Source of the DNA: Synergistaceae bacterium
Lineage (GTDB): Bacteria; Synergistota; Synergistia; Synergistales; Aminobacteriaceae
DNA length: 10,021 nt
Direction of reading: 5' to 3'
Assembly: GCA_031289165.1 (NCBI GenBank)
Contig: JAITPZ010000043.1
Location: 1 to 10,021, forward strand
Part shown: positions 1 through 7,654 of the stretch, piece after piece
How the letters are laid out: each line of letters begins with the position of its first letter
Position numbering within the stretch: position 1 is the first letter of the stretch
The notes under the pieces: generated by a model
Database searches by the model: none
What the model saw: the letters and a program-made list of their open reading frames with translations, nothing else
Told to the model about the DNA's origin: nothing
Made by a program: the position numbers and the translations under genes

Positions 1-735
1 CTGACGCTTTCCCTGATTATCGAGGAGGGGCTCGAGTTCGCCGTTCTCGACCGCTACATGGAGAGCGCCGCGCAGACCGCGCGCGAGGGTGGGATAAGAC
101 TGGCGGGCGGGGACACCAAGGTCGTCCCTCACGGCATGGCCGATAAAATTTTCATCGCCGCCTGCGCGACGGGGAGAAGGGTCTCCCAAAAGATTCTCCA
201 AACCTCGAACCTCCGGGAGGGCGATATTCTGATCCTCTCGACCTCGCCCGGCCGCCACGGAGCGGCCCTGGCCGCAGTCCGCTTCAACCTCGACGCGCCC
301 GGCCTGATCAGCGACTGCGCCCTGCTGTTTCCGGCGCTGAAACCTTTGTTGGAACTCGACGGGCTGCGCTGCATGAGGGACTGCACGCGCGGCGGCGTGG
401 GAACGGTTCTCTGCGAGTGGGCGGAGGGCGCATCCGTCGGAATTGAAATCGTGGAGGCGAATATTCCCGTCAACGGGGAGACGAACGCGATCTGCGACAT
501 TCTGGGCTTCGACCCGCTGTATCTGGCGTCGGAGGGCTGCGCGCTCGTCGCCGTCGCCCCGGAACAGGCGGAAAATTGTCTGGAGCTGCTCCGTCAAAAT
601 CCGATTTGTAAGGACGCGGCGATCATCGGCCGGGTGGTCGCGGACCATCCCCGCATGGTCGGGATGAGAACCCGCATCGGAGGACTGCGTTACGTCGATA
701 TGCCGGCGGGAGAAATTTTGCCCCGGATATGCTGA
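1..735 (+). CDS. hypE: Hydrogenase maturation protein HypE, C-terminal part (5' end outside window)
   Basis: HypE takes the carbamoyl group delivered by HypF on its C-terminal cysteine and dehydrates it to a thiocyanate, the source of the CN ligands of the NiFe-hydrogenase active site. It is a cytoplasmic member of the PurM/AIR-synthetase-like ATPase family. The reading frame is open from base 1, so the Met codon at 58 is internal. 244 residues are visible, against about 330-350 for the whole family. Visible motifs are the ATP-site segment GDTKVV, the family signature RDCTRGGV (usually RD-P-TRGG), the block LGFDPLYLASEG, and an exact PRIC C-terminus whose last Cys is the modified residue, so the enzyme should be functional. 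The other hyp genes would lie to the left. The next gene starts 93 bases later and has no obvious functional link. Confidence 0.95.
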   Translation: MTLSLIIEEGLEFAVLDRYMESAAQTAREGGIRLAGGDTKVVPHGMADKIFIAACATGRRVSQKILQTSNLREGDILILSTSPGRHGAALAAVRFNLDAPGLISDCALLFPALKPLLELDGLRCMRDCTRGGVGTVLCEWAEGASVGIEIVEANIPVNGETNAICDILGFDPLYLASEGCALVAVAPEQAENCLELLRQNPICKDAAIIGRVVADHPRMVGMRTRIGGLRYVDMPAGEILPRIC

Positions 736-775
736 TTTCCTGGAAGCCGCAAGGTCGCGATGGAGGCGAAGAACC

Positions 776-832
776 ATGATCGACCCGGAATCCTGTTCCA
801 ATTCCGGTAATTTACAGGGAGAGCGAAAATGA
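776..832 (+). CDS. Possible 18-codon leader peptide upstream of the exonuclease operon
   Basis: A short frame encoding MIDPESCSNSGNLQGERK starts with ATG at 776. It is preceded by a strong Shine-Dalgarno GGAGG (762-766) with a 9-base spacer. Its stop codon (830-832) overlaps the ATG of the large exonuclease gene (829-831) as ATGA, the classic arrangement for translational coupling. The sequence has no amino-acid run suggesting attenuation and I recognise no family. A second short frame (760-810, 16 codons) overlaps it in another phase with a poorer ribosome site. Such short frames arise easily by chance, so this is a candidate only. Confidence 0.3.
   Translation: MIDPESCSNSGNLQGERK
785..807. 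repeat. 7-bp inverted repeat in the hypE-exonuclease gap
   Basis: CCGGAAT (785-791) and ATTCCGG (801-807) are perfect inverted copies around a 9-base spacer. They could form a hairpin between the end of hypE and the next ribosome site. Only TAATTT follows the stem, so it would be a weak terminator at best. It could equally be an operator, or a structure within the candidate leader peptide. The function is unknown. Confidence 0.35.
816..821 (+). promoter_or_regulatory. Ribosome binding site of the AddB-like gene
   Basis: AGGGAG lies 7 bases before the ATG at 829. It fixes the start of the large exonuclease gene. Confidence 0.7.
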
Positions 833-3660
833 ACCTGACCTTTGGCATGTTTCTGGACGGCGCGCCGTGGAGCGACAGAGAGGCCGCCCTGGGCGAGGCG
901 CGCTTCGGCCCGGCTGGAACGCTCGGTTTTCTGGAGACGAGGCTCGGGCTTACGACGCCCGCGGTCCATCCCGCCCGGCGCATTGACGAGTACCTCGGGC
1001 ACATGAAGTTTCACGATCGACCGGATCGCTGGTGGCACAAATCCTTCCAGATCGACCCCTGGTCGACGGCCCGGCAGATGCTCGCCTGGCGCGACCAGTT
1101 GGTGGCGGGAGGATGGAGGGGAAAAGGAAAACCCTTCGACGAGAGCGACATGTCCGGAGTTTCCCCGCGCCTGGCGGCCCTCGCGGACCTGGAAGGCACA
1201 TCGGAAAACGGCGCAGACAAGGGGACGACGTTCCTGAGCCGGGGGGTCGACGACCGCCTTCAGGAGGTTATGGCCTGCCTCGAAGGGATTGCGCCTGAGG
1301 AGGCCGCGATGCCTCTTCCAATTGAGACCGTTCATCTACTGGACCGGCGGGAACTCCTGCCTCCGGCCTGGCAAAAAATCTGGACGCTCGCCGAGAAGCT
1401 GGGCGTGACGATCGTTGACGCCGAATCTCACCCGCACGCGTCCGCTGGCGCGCTGGCGCTGGTGCAGGCGGCGCTTCTCTCGCACTCGGGCCGCAATGCG
1501 GTCACGCCCGACGATTCTCTCGTGTTCGTCGAAGCCGAGGACGAATGGGAGGCGGCGGAGGCCTTGGCGACCTGGCTTGCCGCTGACGAAACCCCGGACG
1601 GAACCGCACGCGAACCCAACGAGGACGCGGCCATTATCTGCGGCGCGAATACGGACGTTTTGGACCGGGCTCTGGCGCGGCAGGGGCTGCCCCGGTTGGG
1701 GTTTTCGGGCGTCTCGCGCTGGCGCGCGTCCATCCAGATACTGCCCCTGGTGCTGGCCAACGTCTGGCGTCCCGTCGACGCGCAGCGGCTGGCTGAACTC
1801 CTCTCCATGCCGATGAGCCCGATACCCCGCTCCGCCTCCCGCCGCCTGCTGAGGGCCCTGACCGAGGAGCCGGGAGTCGGGGGCGACGCCTGGAAGAAGG
1901 CGCTGGACTCCATCGTGGAGGACCGCGTCGCACGCATGAAGGAGAGGGCGGAGAAAGCGAAAAAGCCGTTTTCCCCGGACGCCGCGCGGAAGGAAGCGGA
2001 GGGTTTTGCCGCGGAGTTGAACGCGATCCTCTCTGAGGATCGCTATTCGCCGGATACGGGCGTTTCTGAGGCCGCGCTGAAGCTGCGGTGCCAATGGACG
2101 ATCGGGCGTTTGACGGCTCGAACCGCGGAGGCCGACTCGATTCTGATGGAGGCCGTGGGACAGGCGAGGGAGATGCAGGCGCTCGCGGACGGCAAGGGCA
2201 CACTGCCCCGCACCCTGGTCGATCGGATGCTGGACTCCGTCATCGGGACCGGAAGCCCCGACGTGGACTGTGAACGCGTTCAACAGGCGGCCCCGTGGGA
2301 GGTCGTTTCGCATCCGGGTCAGATTGCCGCGCCCGTCGGGACCGTCCTCTGGTGGGGATTCGTCGATCCCGCGTCGCCGGCGTCCGATTACTGGAGTCCG
2401 GCCGAGCGCGAGGTTCTGAAAAACGCTGGCGTGGAGCTGGAGCCCCCAACCGCGCCGCGGTATCGCGAAGCCGAGGCGTGGCGGCGGGCGCTGCGGTTTG
2501 CGCGAAAACGCTTCATCATGTTCTGCCCCCGGCGAAAGGACGGCCAGGAAACCTCTCCCCATCCTCTGTGGGACGAAATCAGCAGCGTCGCGGATTCCGG
2601 GTTTCTGCGCCGCTGCGACGCGCTTTGCGCGGAAGGGAACTGGCGCCTGGCCGGCCGCTCCGCGACGCTGCAAAGGGCGGAACGGGAGGAGTCGGCGCCG
2701 GTCGTCGCCGCGCACAAAATACCCCCCGCCCGCTTCGCGCCTCCGGAAAACCTCTCTTACAGCCAGATGAGTACCCTGATCGGCTGTCCCATGAAGTGGG
2801 CGTTCCAGTACCACGCGGGCCTGAGGACGTCGGATATTCTGGCGCTTCCGTCGGGCAACCGAATGATCGGGAACCTCTGTCACCGCATCATCCACGAGAT
2901 TTACGCCTCCGCCCCACGCGTCGATTCCGACGAGGCCGCGGCCCACGCGGCCCGACTTTACGACGAACTCCTTCCCTCCATGGCCTCGGAGCTCCTGCTG
3001 GAGGGAAGGGAGCTCGACAACAAACGGACGAAACGGGCAGTGGTCTACGCCGTGCGCCAGCTCGCGGAGTGCGTCGGCCGTCTGGGTCTGACGGTGGAGC
3101 GACCCGAGGAAAAGCTGGAGTCCCGGACGGGGGACGTCGCGTTCTCCGGCTACGCCGACCTGATCCTTCGGGACCGGTCGGGGAGCGCCTTCGTGCTGGA
3201 CATGAAATGGACCGGGTCCAGCCGCTACAGAAAAGAGGAGGTCGAGGAGGGCCGCGCGATGCAGCTGGCCGCCTACGCCTGGCTTCTGCGCTCCCTCGAA
3301 TCGGAAGGAGAGGGCTCGAAATCCATTCACTCGGGGTACTTCATGCTGGCGCAGGGGGAGCTGCTCAGTGATTCTCCCCTTCTTGGGGACGACGCCCTGC
3401 TTTCGCCCCGAACCTCGGAAGAGATATGGAGGCTGAGCCTGGAGACGTGGAACCGGGGTCTGTGCACGCTGGATGAAGGCGTCATTGAGGCCGAAGGGGT
3501 GGCGGAGAGGCGGCTTCAGCTTCAGGAAGGCCTGACACGTGAGAAACTTCACAGGCACATGATGGAGGAGAAGGAGGCGCAGGGGCTGATGTACGTCCCG
3601 CCTCCCTGCGCATTTTGTGATTACGCTGTGTTGTGCGGCCTGAACGAGGTGCGGTCATGA
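829..3660 (+). CDS. AddB/RexB-like subunit: PD-(D/E)XK nuclease with Fe-S-type cysteines
   Basis: Predicted partner subunit of a RecBCD/AddAB-class helicase-nuclease that resects DNA double-strand ends for recombination. The protein is 943 residues. Its C-terminal nuclease domain is complete: H685 (GNLCHRIIHE), D777 (SGYADLIL), D791-x-K793 (VLDMKW), and Q812 with Y816 (QLAAY). Cys653 (IGCPMKW) together with C927, C930 and C936 (CAFCDYAVLC) has the spacing of the 4Fe-4S nuclease fold seen in AddB. The N-terminal two thirds is probably an inactivated superfamily I helicase scaffold. No GxxGxGK(S/T) Walker A is present near the N-terminus, where many Firmicute AddB proteins have one; instead there is a FGPAGTLGFLETRLGL segment at about residues 27-42. 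A good Shine-Dalgarno supports the ATG at 829. Its stop overlaps the start of the helicase gene (ATGA), indicating co-expression. Assignment to the class is secure; the exact symbol (addB versus another exonuclease family) is not. Confidence 0.85.
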   Translation: MNLTFGMFLDGAPWSDREAALGEARFGPAGTLGFLETRLGLTTPAVHPARRIDEYLGHMKFHDRPDRWWHKSFQIDPWSTARQMLAWRDQLVAGGWRGKGKPFDESDMSGVSPRLAALADLEGTSENGADKGTTFLSRGVDDRLQEVMACLEGIAPEEAAMPLPIETVHLLDRRELLPPAWQKIWTLAEKLGVTIVDAESHPHASAGALALVQAALLSHSGRNAVTPDDSLVFVEAEDEWEAAEALATWLAADETPDGTAREPNEDAAIICGANTDVLDRALARQGLPRLGFSGVSRWRASIQILPLVLANVWRPVDAQRLAELLSMPMSPIPRSASRRLLRALTEEPGVGGDAWKKALDSIVEDRVARMKERAEKAKKPFSPDAARKEAEGFAAELNAILSEDRYSPDTGVSEAALKLRCQWTIGRLTARTAEADSILMEAVGQAREMQALADGKGTLPRTLVDRMLDSVIGTGSPDVDCERVQQAAPWEVVSHPGQIAAPVGTVLWWGFVDPASPASDYWSPAEREVLKNAGVELEPPTAPRYREAEAWRRALRFARKRFIMFCPRRKDGQETSPHPLWDEISSVADSGFLRRCDALCAEGNWRLAGRSATLQRAEREESAPVVAAHKIPPARFAPPENLSYSQMSTLIGCPMKWAFQYHAGLRTSDILALPSGNRMIGNLCHRIIHEIYASAPRVDSDEAAAHAARLYDELLPSMASELLLEGRELDNKRTKRAVVYAVRQLAECVGRLGLTVERPEEKLESRTGDVAFSGYADLILRDRSGSAFVLDMKWTGSSRYRKEEVEEGRAMQLAAYAWLLRSLESEGEGSKSIHSGYFMLAQGELLSDSPLLGDDALLSPRTSEEIWRLSLETWNRGLCTLDEGVIEAEGVAERRLQLQEGLTREKLHRHMMEEKEAQGLMYVPPPCAFCDYAVLCGLNEVRS

Positions 3661-6600
3661 ACGTGCGGAGCGTCGAATTGAAAGATGTCGAGTTGAAAAA
3701 TATTGAACTGATTAACGCCAGCGCCGGGTCGGGCAAGACCCACAGCCTGACCGGCAGGGTTATGGACGAGCTGAGGCGCGGCGTCGCTCCGGAGTCTCTC
3801 GCGATCACGACCTTCACTAACAGGGCCGCCGCGAACCTGCGGGAGCGTATTCGGCATCAGCTTCTGACGGAAGGAATGCCGGACGAGGCCCAGAGAATTT
3901 TCGACGGCTTCGTGGGGACGGTCAACGGCATCTGCGCGGGGCTGCTGAGGGAATACGCGCTGGACGCCGGCCTTTCGGCGGCTCTTGACGTTCTCCCGGA
4001 GGAGGACGGAACGAGGCTGTTTGGCGTCGCGGTCTCCCGCGTCACGGAGGAACACGCGGACCGGATGGAGGGGGCGGCCTTGCGGCTCGAACGCTCCGAA
4101 TGGATGAGGGACGTTCGAAGCGTCGTCGATCTGGCCCGAATGAACCTGATCGGACCGGAACAACTGTCCATCTGCGCCGCGAACTCCTGGCGATCGATGG
4201 AGTCCCTTTTCGGCGAAAGCGATTGGAAACCCGACCGGGATTTTGATTTTGATAAAAAGCTGGACGACGCCGTGGCGGACGCCATAGCGAAGCTCGAAAA
4301 GATCGAGTCGCCCAAAAAGGGAACGGCGGACGCCCTCGCGACGCTGAAAAATTTCAGAATCCGACGCGAAAGAGCGGAGAGAGGAGCGCCGGAGGTTCCC
4401 TGGAGCGACTGGCTGCGCCTTATGAAGTTGGACGTCCGAAAGGACGCGGAGGGGGTTCTCGACGGGGTATGCTCCGTTGCCGGAAGCGTTCTGGCTCACC
4501 CTCGTTTTCGAGACGACGTGAGGCGGATGATCGAGGGGGTTTTCGCCTGCGCGGCCGAGGCCCTCGCCCTCTACGACGAATTTAAGCGAAAGCAGGGCCT
4601 GATGGATTTCGAGGACCAGGAAATTCGGGTTCTGGAGCTCGCCCGGAGTAACGCGGCCTTCAGAGATTCCATGAGGAACCGCCTGAGCCGGACGATGGTC
4701 GACGAATTTCAGGACACGAGCCCCATACAGCTCTCCCTTTTTCTGGCCCTGCACGCCCTGACGACGCGTTCCACGTGGGTGGGGGATCCCAAGCAGGCCA
4801 TATACGGATTTCGCGGGACGGACCCTCAGCTGATGGACGAGGCGACCGCCCTGATCGACAACCCCAGGATTCTCGACTGCTCGTGGCGGTCGAAGGAGCT
4901 TCTGGTCCGTTTTTGCAACGCCATTTACTCCAGGGTTTTTCGTAAAATGGGTGAGGAACGGGTGCGCCTGCGGATTCCCCCGGAGCGGACGGAGACGGCG
5001 GCCGGCGGAGAGCTGGAGCTGTGGCAATTGGACGCGAAAAACGCGCCGAGCGAGGCGGCCGCGCTTGCCGCCGGGATTCGGGAATTTTTGCGGTTGCGAA
5101 AAAACGACGTCGCGCCCGAGAACGTCGCCGTCCTGTGCCGCACGAACGACCAGTGCCGGGCGCTCGCGGAACAACTGGAAGCGCTCTCCGTTCGGGCCTC
5201 CGTTCCCCAGGGGATTCTGCTGGCGGCCCCGGAGTGTCGGCTGGCCATCGCCGCGCTGCGTTACATGCAGGGCGGCGACTCCCTCGCGGAGGCGGAAATC
5301 GCGCGCCTCTCCCCCCTGCACCGCGATCACTCGACCTGGCTGACCTCGGTTCTGAGTTCCGCCCGGCAGGAAAACGAACGCGATGAGGAGGGGCAGAATG
5401 AAGGGGATCCGACGCTGGCCGCGCTTTTAAGGGCGCGGGAGAGCTTGAAATACCAGACGCCCCTGGAGGCCCTGAAGGCGGCCATCGACGCGGCGAACCT
5501 GCCGCGCGTGGTCAAATCCTGGTCGAACCCCCGGAAGAGAATGGCCAACCTGGACCGGCTGTGCGGAGTCTGCGTTCAGTACATGGACCAGTGCAGGGCC
5601 CGCCGCAGCGCCGCCACCATCGCGGGCTTCGTCGGCTACCTTCGGGAGGGCGAATCGGAGGAGGCGGAGAGTTTTGGCCCCCAAACGGTGCAGGTGCTGA
5701 CGTGGCACCGCGCCAAGGGGCTGGAGTGGCCGGTCGTGATTCTGGCAAGCCTGGACGATTCGCGGGACGCGAGGCCCTTTGGAGTCCATATTGTCCCCGC
5801 GCCCAGGTTCGACCCCCAACAGCCGCTGGCCGGACGCTCCATTCGATTCTGGCCCTGGCCCGTCGGTCAGCAGAAGAAATTTTCGGAACTCGACGCGCGC
5901 CTGGCCTCCACGGAGGAGGACAGGGCGGCGAAGGCGCGGGAGGGCGCGGAGTTACGCCGACTGCTCTACGTCGGAATGACGCGCGCCCGTGATCATATGA
6001 TCTTCGCCGCGCGCCGAACCGTGACGAACGCCGGGGCCAGCCTGAAAACCTCCTGGCTCGACGCTCTGTCCGACGACCCGGATGCGCCGCTGATCGTCTG
6101 GCCGACGCAGGAGGGCCATCAGGAAGTGGCCGTCGCGGGAGAGACGTTCCCCATAATGGTCAGGGAATTTTCTCCGCCCGAGCCATCCGAGCCCGCGGAC
6201 GACCGGGAAGAAGAACCGCGTTTTTTGCCTCCACTCGTGGATGCAAAAGCCTGGCCTCCCGCCCGCATCGTCCCGAGCGCCCTCGAACCCGCTCCGGAGG
6301 AGCTTGATTCTTCCGTGGTCGTGGAGGTCGCCGACTTTGGCGCCCGCATCCCCATCCGGGGCCGCCCGGACTTCGGGGCCCTGGGCAGCGCCCTGCACGC
6401 TTTTTTTGCCGTGGACGCCGACCGGTTTCCCCTTGAATCTCAACAGGAACGCCGGACGAAGATCATGCGACGCCTCCTGAATCGCTGGGGCGTCGAGGGC
6501 GCCGTAACCCCGTCCGACGTTCTGAGGGCCGCTGAAAGCCTGCGCTCGCTCCTCGCCTCGCGTTACCCCGGGGCCCGCGCCTTCCGGGAGTGGCCCATAA

Positions 6601-6866
6601 CCTGCCGAAACGAAAAATACCAGCGAATGCGAGGCTGGATCGACCTCCTTCTGGAGCTGCCGGACGGCTCGGGCTACGTGATCGTCGATCACAAGACCAC
6701 CCCCGGCGTCGCGCGCGAGCACGCCAAAAACTACGCCCCTCAGCTTTTCGCCTACGGAGAGGCCGTCGAGCGCGCCACGGGGAAAAAGGTCCTCGCGACG
6801 CTGCTCCACATGCCCGTCTGCGGCCTGGTGCTGGAGGTGCGGAAAGATCAGACCGCAGAGCGATGA
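3657..6866 (+). CDS. addA: AddA/RexA-like UvrD-family helicase-nuclease
   Basis: ATP-driven 3'-5' helicase fused to a RecB-type nuclease, the motor subunit of an AddAB-like double-strand-break resection complex. The ATG at 3657 overlaps the preceding stop (ATGA) and has GAGGTG just upstream; an in-frame GTG at 3633 would add eight residues inside the previous gene and is less likely. The protein is 1069 residues, slightly short for AddA (about 1200). Helicase motifs in order: Walker A ASAGSGKT (21-28, K27), TFTN (52-55), Walker B DEFQD (349-353), GDPKQ (376-380), SWRS motif IV, TWHRAKGLEW from 682, and LLYVGMTRAR with Y771, R776 and R778. The C-terminal PD-(D/E)XK nuclease has H914, D996 (GWIDLLLE), D1011-x-K1013 (VIVDHKTT) and Q1029 (QLFAY). 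Both activities therefore look intact. It is the last gene of the + strand block and faces the DUF3791-like gene across 33 bases. Confidence 0.93.
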   Translation: MNVRSVELKDVELKNIELINASAGSGKTHSLTGRVMDELRRGVAPESLAITTFTNRAAANLRERIRHQLLTEGMPDEAQRIFDGFVGTVNGICAGLLREYALDAGLSAALDVLPEEDGTRLFGVAVSRVTEEHADRMEGAALRLERSEWMRDVRSVVDLARMNLIGPEQLSICAANSWRSMESLFGESDWKPDRDFDFDKKLDDAVADAIAKLEKIESPKKGTADALATLKNFRIRRERAERGAPEVPWSDWLRLMKLDVRKDAEGVLDGVCSVAGSVLAHPRFRDDVRRMIEGVFACAAEALALYDEFKRKQGLMDFEDQEIRVLELARSNAAFRDSMRNRLSRTMVDEFQDTSPIQLSLFLALHALTTRSTWVGDPKQAIYGFRGTDPQLMDEATALIDNPRILDCSWRSKELLVRFCNAIYSRVFRKMGEERVRLRIPPERTETAAGGELELWQLDAKNAPSEAAALAAGIREFLRLRKNDVAPENVAVLCRTNDQCRALAEQLEALSVRASVPQGILLAAPECRLAIAALRYMQGGDSLAEAEIARLSPLHRDHSTWLTSVLSSARQENERDEEGQNEGDPTLAALLRARESLKYQTPLEALKAAIDAANLPRVVKSWSNPRKRMANLDRLCGVCVQYMDQCRARRSAATIAGFVGYLREGESEEAESFGPQTVQVLTWHRAKGLEWPVVILASLDDSRDARPFGVHIVPAPRFDPQQPLAGRSIRFWPWPVGQQKKFSELDARLASTEEDRAAKAREGAELRRLLYVGMTRARDHMIFAARRTVTNAGASLKTSWLDALSDDPDAPLIVWPTQEGHQEVAVAGETFPIMVREFSPPEPSEPADDREEEPRFLPPLVDAKAWPPARIVPSALEPAPEELDSSVVVEVADFGARIPIRGRPDFGALGSALHAFFAVDADRFPLESQQERRTKIMRRLLNRWGVEGAVTPSDVLRAAESLRSLLASRYPGARAFREWPITCRNEKYQRMRGWIDLLLELPDGSGYVIVDHKTTPGVAREHAKNYAPQLFAYGEAVERATGKKVLATLLHMPVCGLVLEVRKDQTAER

Positions 6867-6899
6867 ACGCGGACGGGTTTGTAAAGTGATTTTGCATGT

Positions 6900-7139
6900 T
6901 TATGCCGTGATTTTTCCTTCCGCGTGACTGGCTATGTACTCGTCAATACTGTCGATGATATAGAGGGGACCTGTCATATGCAAACCGTCCCAACAGTCTG
7001 TGATGAATTTTGTCGCGCCGGCGCGGTGCAGATAATTAGAGGCATCCTCTAACGAAAGCCCTTTCTTCTCTATCAGCAATTGAAGTATGCCCGGTGTAAT
7101 AAAGGCAATGACAGAAGATATATCTTTCTTATTTTCCAT
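6900..7139 (-). CDS. Small DUF3791-like protein
   Basis: 79 residues from the ATG at 7139, chosen because GGGAGG lies just upstream; a longer frame to 7169 would run into the preceding gene and lacks a better ribosome site. The C-terminal half, FITDCWDGLH (45-54) followed by TGPLYIIDSIDEYI, matches what I recall of DUF3791: a short helical region, then a conserved D-x-LH-x-TG, then YI(I/V)-x-x-IDEYI. No signal peptide or membrane segment is visible. DUF3791 genes are commonly found beside DUF3990 genes, which is the arrangement here: the DUF3990 fragment stops one base before this ATG (TAATATG). The biochemical role is unknown; a toxin-antitoxin-like partnership is an inference from gene pairing. 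The family assignment rests on memory of the motif, not on a search. Confidence 0.65.
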   Translation of the reverse strand: MENKKDISSVIAFITPGILQLLIEKKGLSLEDASNYLHRAGATKFITDCWDGLHMTGPLYIIDSIDEYIASHAEGKITA

Positions 7140-7140
7140 A

Positions 7141-7368
7141 TTAGCCTCCCGTAGCGTATGCGCGAACAAACTTCAACAATGCCAGTGCGGTTTTGCTTTT
7201 CATGCAGTACGGGTCAACTAATTTTTTTGTTTTCAGCGCCGGCAACGCTCCCTCTTCCGTTAAAAATCCTCCAGGGAATGCCTGTATCGTCGGCATAACA
7301 TCGTCATTGGCTACCGCGCCGATAACAACATCATATCTCCAGGGCAAACCCACCAAGGCGTAAGACAT
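7141..7368 (-). pseudogene. DUF3990-like protein, C-terminal half only
   Basis: 75 codons from an ATG at 7368 to TAA at 7141. YDVVIGAVANDDVMPTIQ (residues 12-29) followed by the LxxxKLVDPYCMKSKTALALLKF block resembles the C-terminal half of DUF3990 proteins, where YDIVIGPVADDRV and a terminal F/TEKAL-like segment are typical. Full-length relatives are about 150-170 residues and begin with an LYHGS / DFGxGFYxT region. That half is absent: the frame meets a stop at 7390-7392, no Shine-Dalgarno precedes the ATG, and the 180 bases up to the tRNA encode nothing resembling it in any minus-strand frame. I therefore read it as a 5'-truncated remnant. The family has been discussed as ADP-ribosyltransferase-like, which I cannot confirm; if so, the lost part would hold catalytic residues. 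An alternative is a genuine small protein using this ATG. Confidence 0.6.
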
Positions 7369-7469
7369 TGATATGACTGAATTTATCTTTTATGTAAAAA
7401 TGCCCAGCTAAAATACGCAAAGTTAGCTTTTGCAAGATACTTCTATTATGCTCATACGTTTGCCCTGGA
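7338..7469. repeat. 12-bp perfect inverted repeat spanning the DUF3990 truncation
   Basis: TCCAGGGCAAAC at 7338-7349 is the exact reverse complement of GTTTGCCCTGGA at 7458-7469, with 108 bases between. The left arm lies inside the DUF3990 fragment (codons for GLPWR) and the right arm in the non-coding stretch before the tRNA. It may mark a local inversion or duplication, or the end of a lost element. No transposase is present. Confidence 0.6.
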
Positions 7470-7548
7470 AATGCGCCTTCGCGTCTTGACTTGAACGACG
7501 GGTTGGTTAATAATATTTTTTAGTGTTTTATGAGGTTCCTGTCTGTTT
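7369..7548. other. Non-coding spacer between the DUF3990 remnant and the tRNA
   Basis: AT-rich stretch without a credible gene on either strand. It holds one arm of the 12-bp inverted repeat, an imperfect small palindrome around 7419-7433 (CAAAG...CTTTTG), and a likely promoter facing the tRNA. A 62-codon minus-strand open frame (7334-7519) crosses it but contains no Met and no ribosome site. Confidence 0.5.
7486..7516 (+). promoter_or_regulatory. Candidate sigma-70-type promoter for the tRNA
   Basis: TTGACT (7486-7491) is a good -35 match. TAATAA (7508-7513, 16-base spacer) or TAATAT (7511-7516, 19-base spacer) could serve as -10. Transcription would start near 7520, giving a leader of about 30 bases before the tRNA. 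This is consensus matching only. Confidence 0.45.
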
Positions 7549-7619
7549 TGAGGTGTAGCCAAGCGACAAGGCAGCGGACTTTGGCTCCGTCATAGTTGGT
7601 TCGAATCCAGCCACCCCAG
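7549..7619 (+). tRNA. tRNA-Gln (anticodon TTG), atypical
   Basis: The cloverleaf is readable. The acceptor TGAGGTG (7549-7555) pairs with CACCCCA (7612-7618), with one A-C mismatch at 3-70. The D stem is GCC/GGC. The anticodon stem GCGGA/TCCGT encloses the loop CTTTGGC, giving anticodon TTG (7581-7583). The T arm is GTTGG-TTCGAAT-CCAGC, and the discriminator is G7619. Overall it strongly resembles bacterial tRNA-Gln. Departures from the usual form are GA in place of the D-loop G18-G19, G instead of A at position 37, a four-base variable loop, the 3-70 mismatch, and CTA where an encoded CCA could stand. It may be a functional but diverged copy or a pseudo-tRNA; the intact anticodon, T loop and apparent promoter favour at least transcription. 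Confidence 0.8.
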
Positions 7620-7654
7620 CTATAATTGAATTTTCGATACTCCCAAAAAGCATC

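Noticed and set aside
2295..3371. Second + strand frame of 358 codons inside the AddB-like gene
   Set aside because: Arg/Gly-rich shadow in another phase, overlapping the conserved nuclease region.
1336..3558. Minus-strand open frame of 740 codons opposite the AddB-like gene
   Set aside because: The sense strand encodes a protein with clear catalytic motifs; long antisense frames are expected from GC-rich codon usage. The antisense product is Arg/Pro/Gly-rich without domains.
3633..3656. Eight-residue upstream extension of the helicase from a GTG
   Set aside because: The ATG at 3657 has the ATGA overlap and a GAGGTG ribosome site; the extension lies wholly inside the upstream gene.
3621..5330. 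Minus-strand open frame of 569 codons opposite the helicase gene
   Set aside because: Same codon-bias shadow; the helicase motifs are on the + strand and the antisense translation shows no recognisable family.
6867..6925. 7-bp inverted repeat ACGCGGA / TCCGCGT between the convergent helicase and DUF3791 genes
   Set aside because: The 45-base loop and the lack of a following T run make it a poor terminator; the match is short enough to be chance.
7334..7519. 62-codon minus-strand open frame across the spacer upstream of the DUF3990 remnant
   Set aside because: It has no Met codon and no ribosome site and overlaps the remnant in another phase; the translation does not match the missing N-terminal half. 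A degenerate element cannot be excluded.
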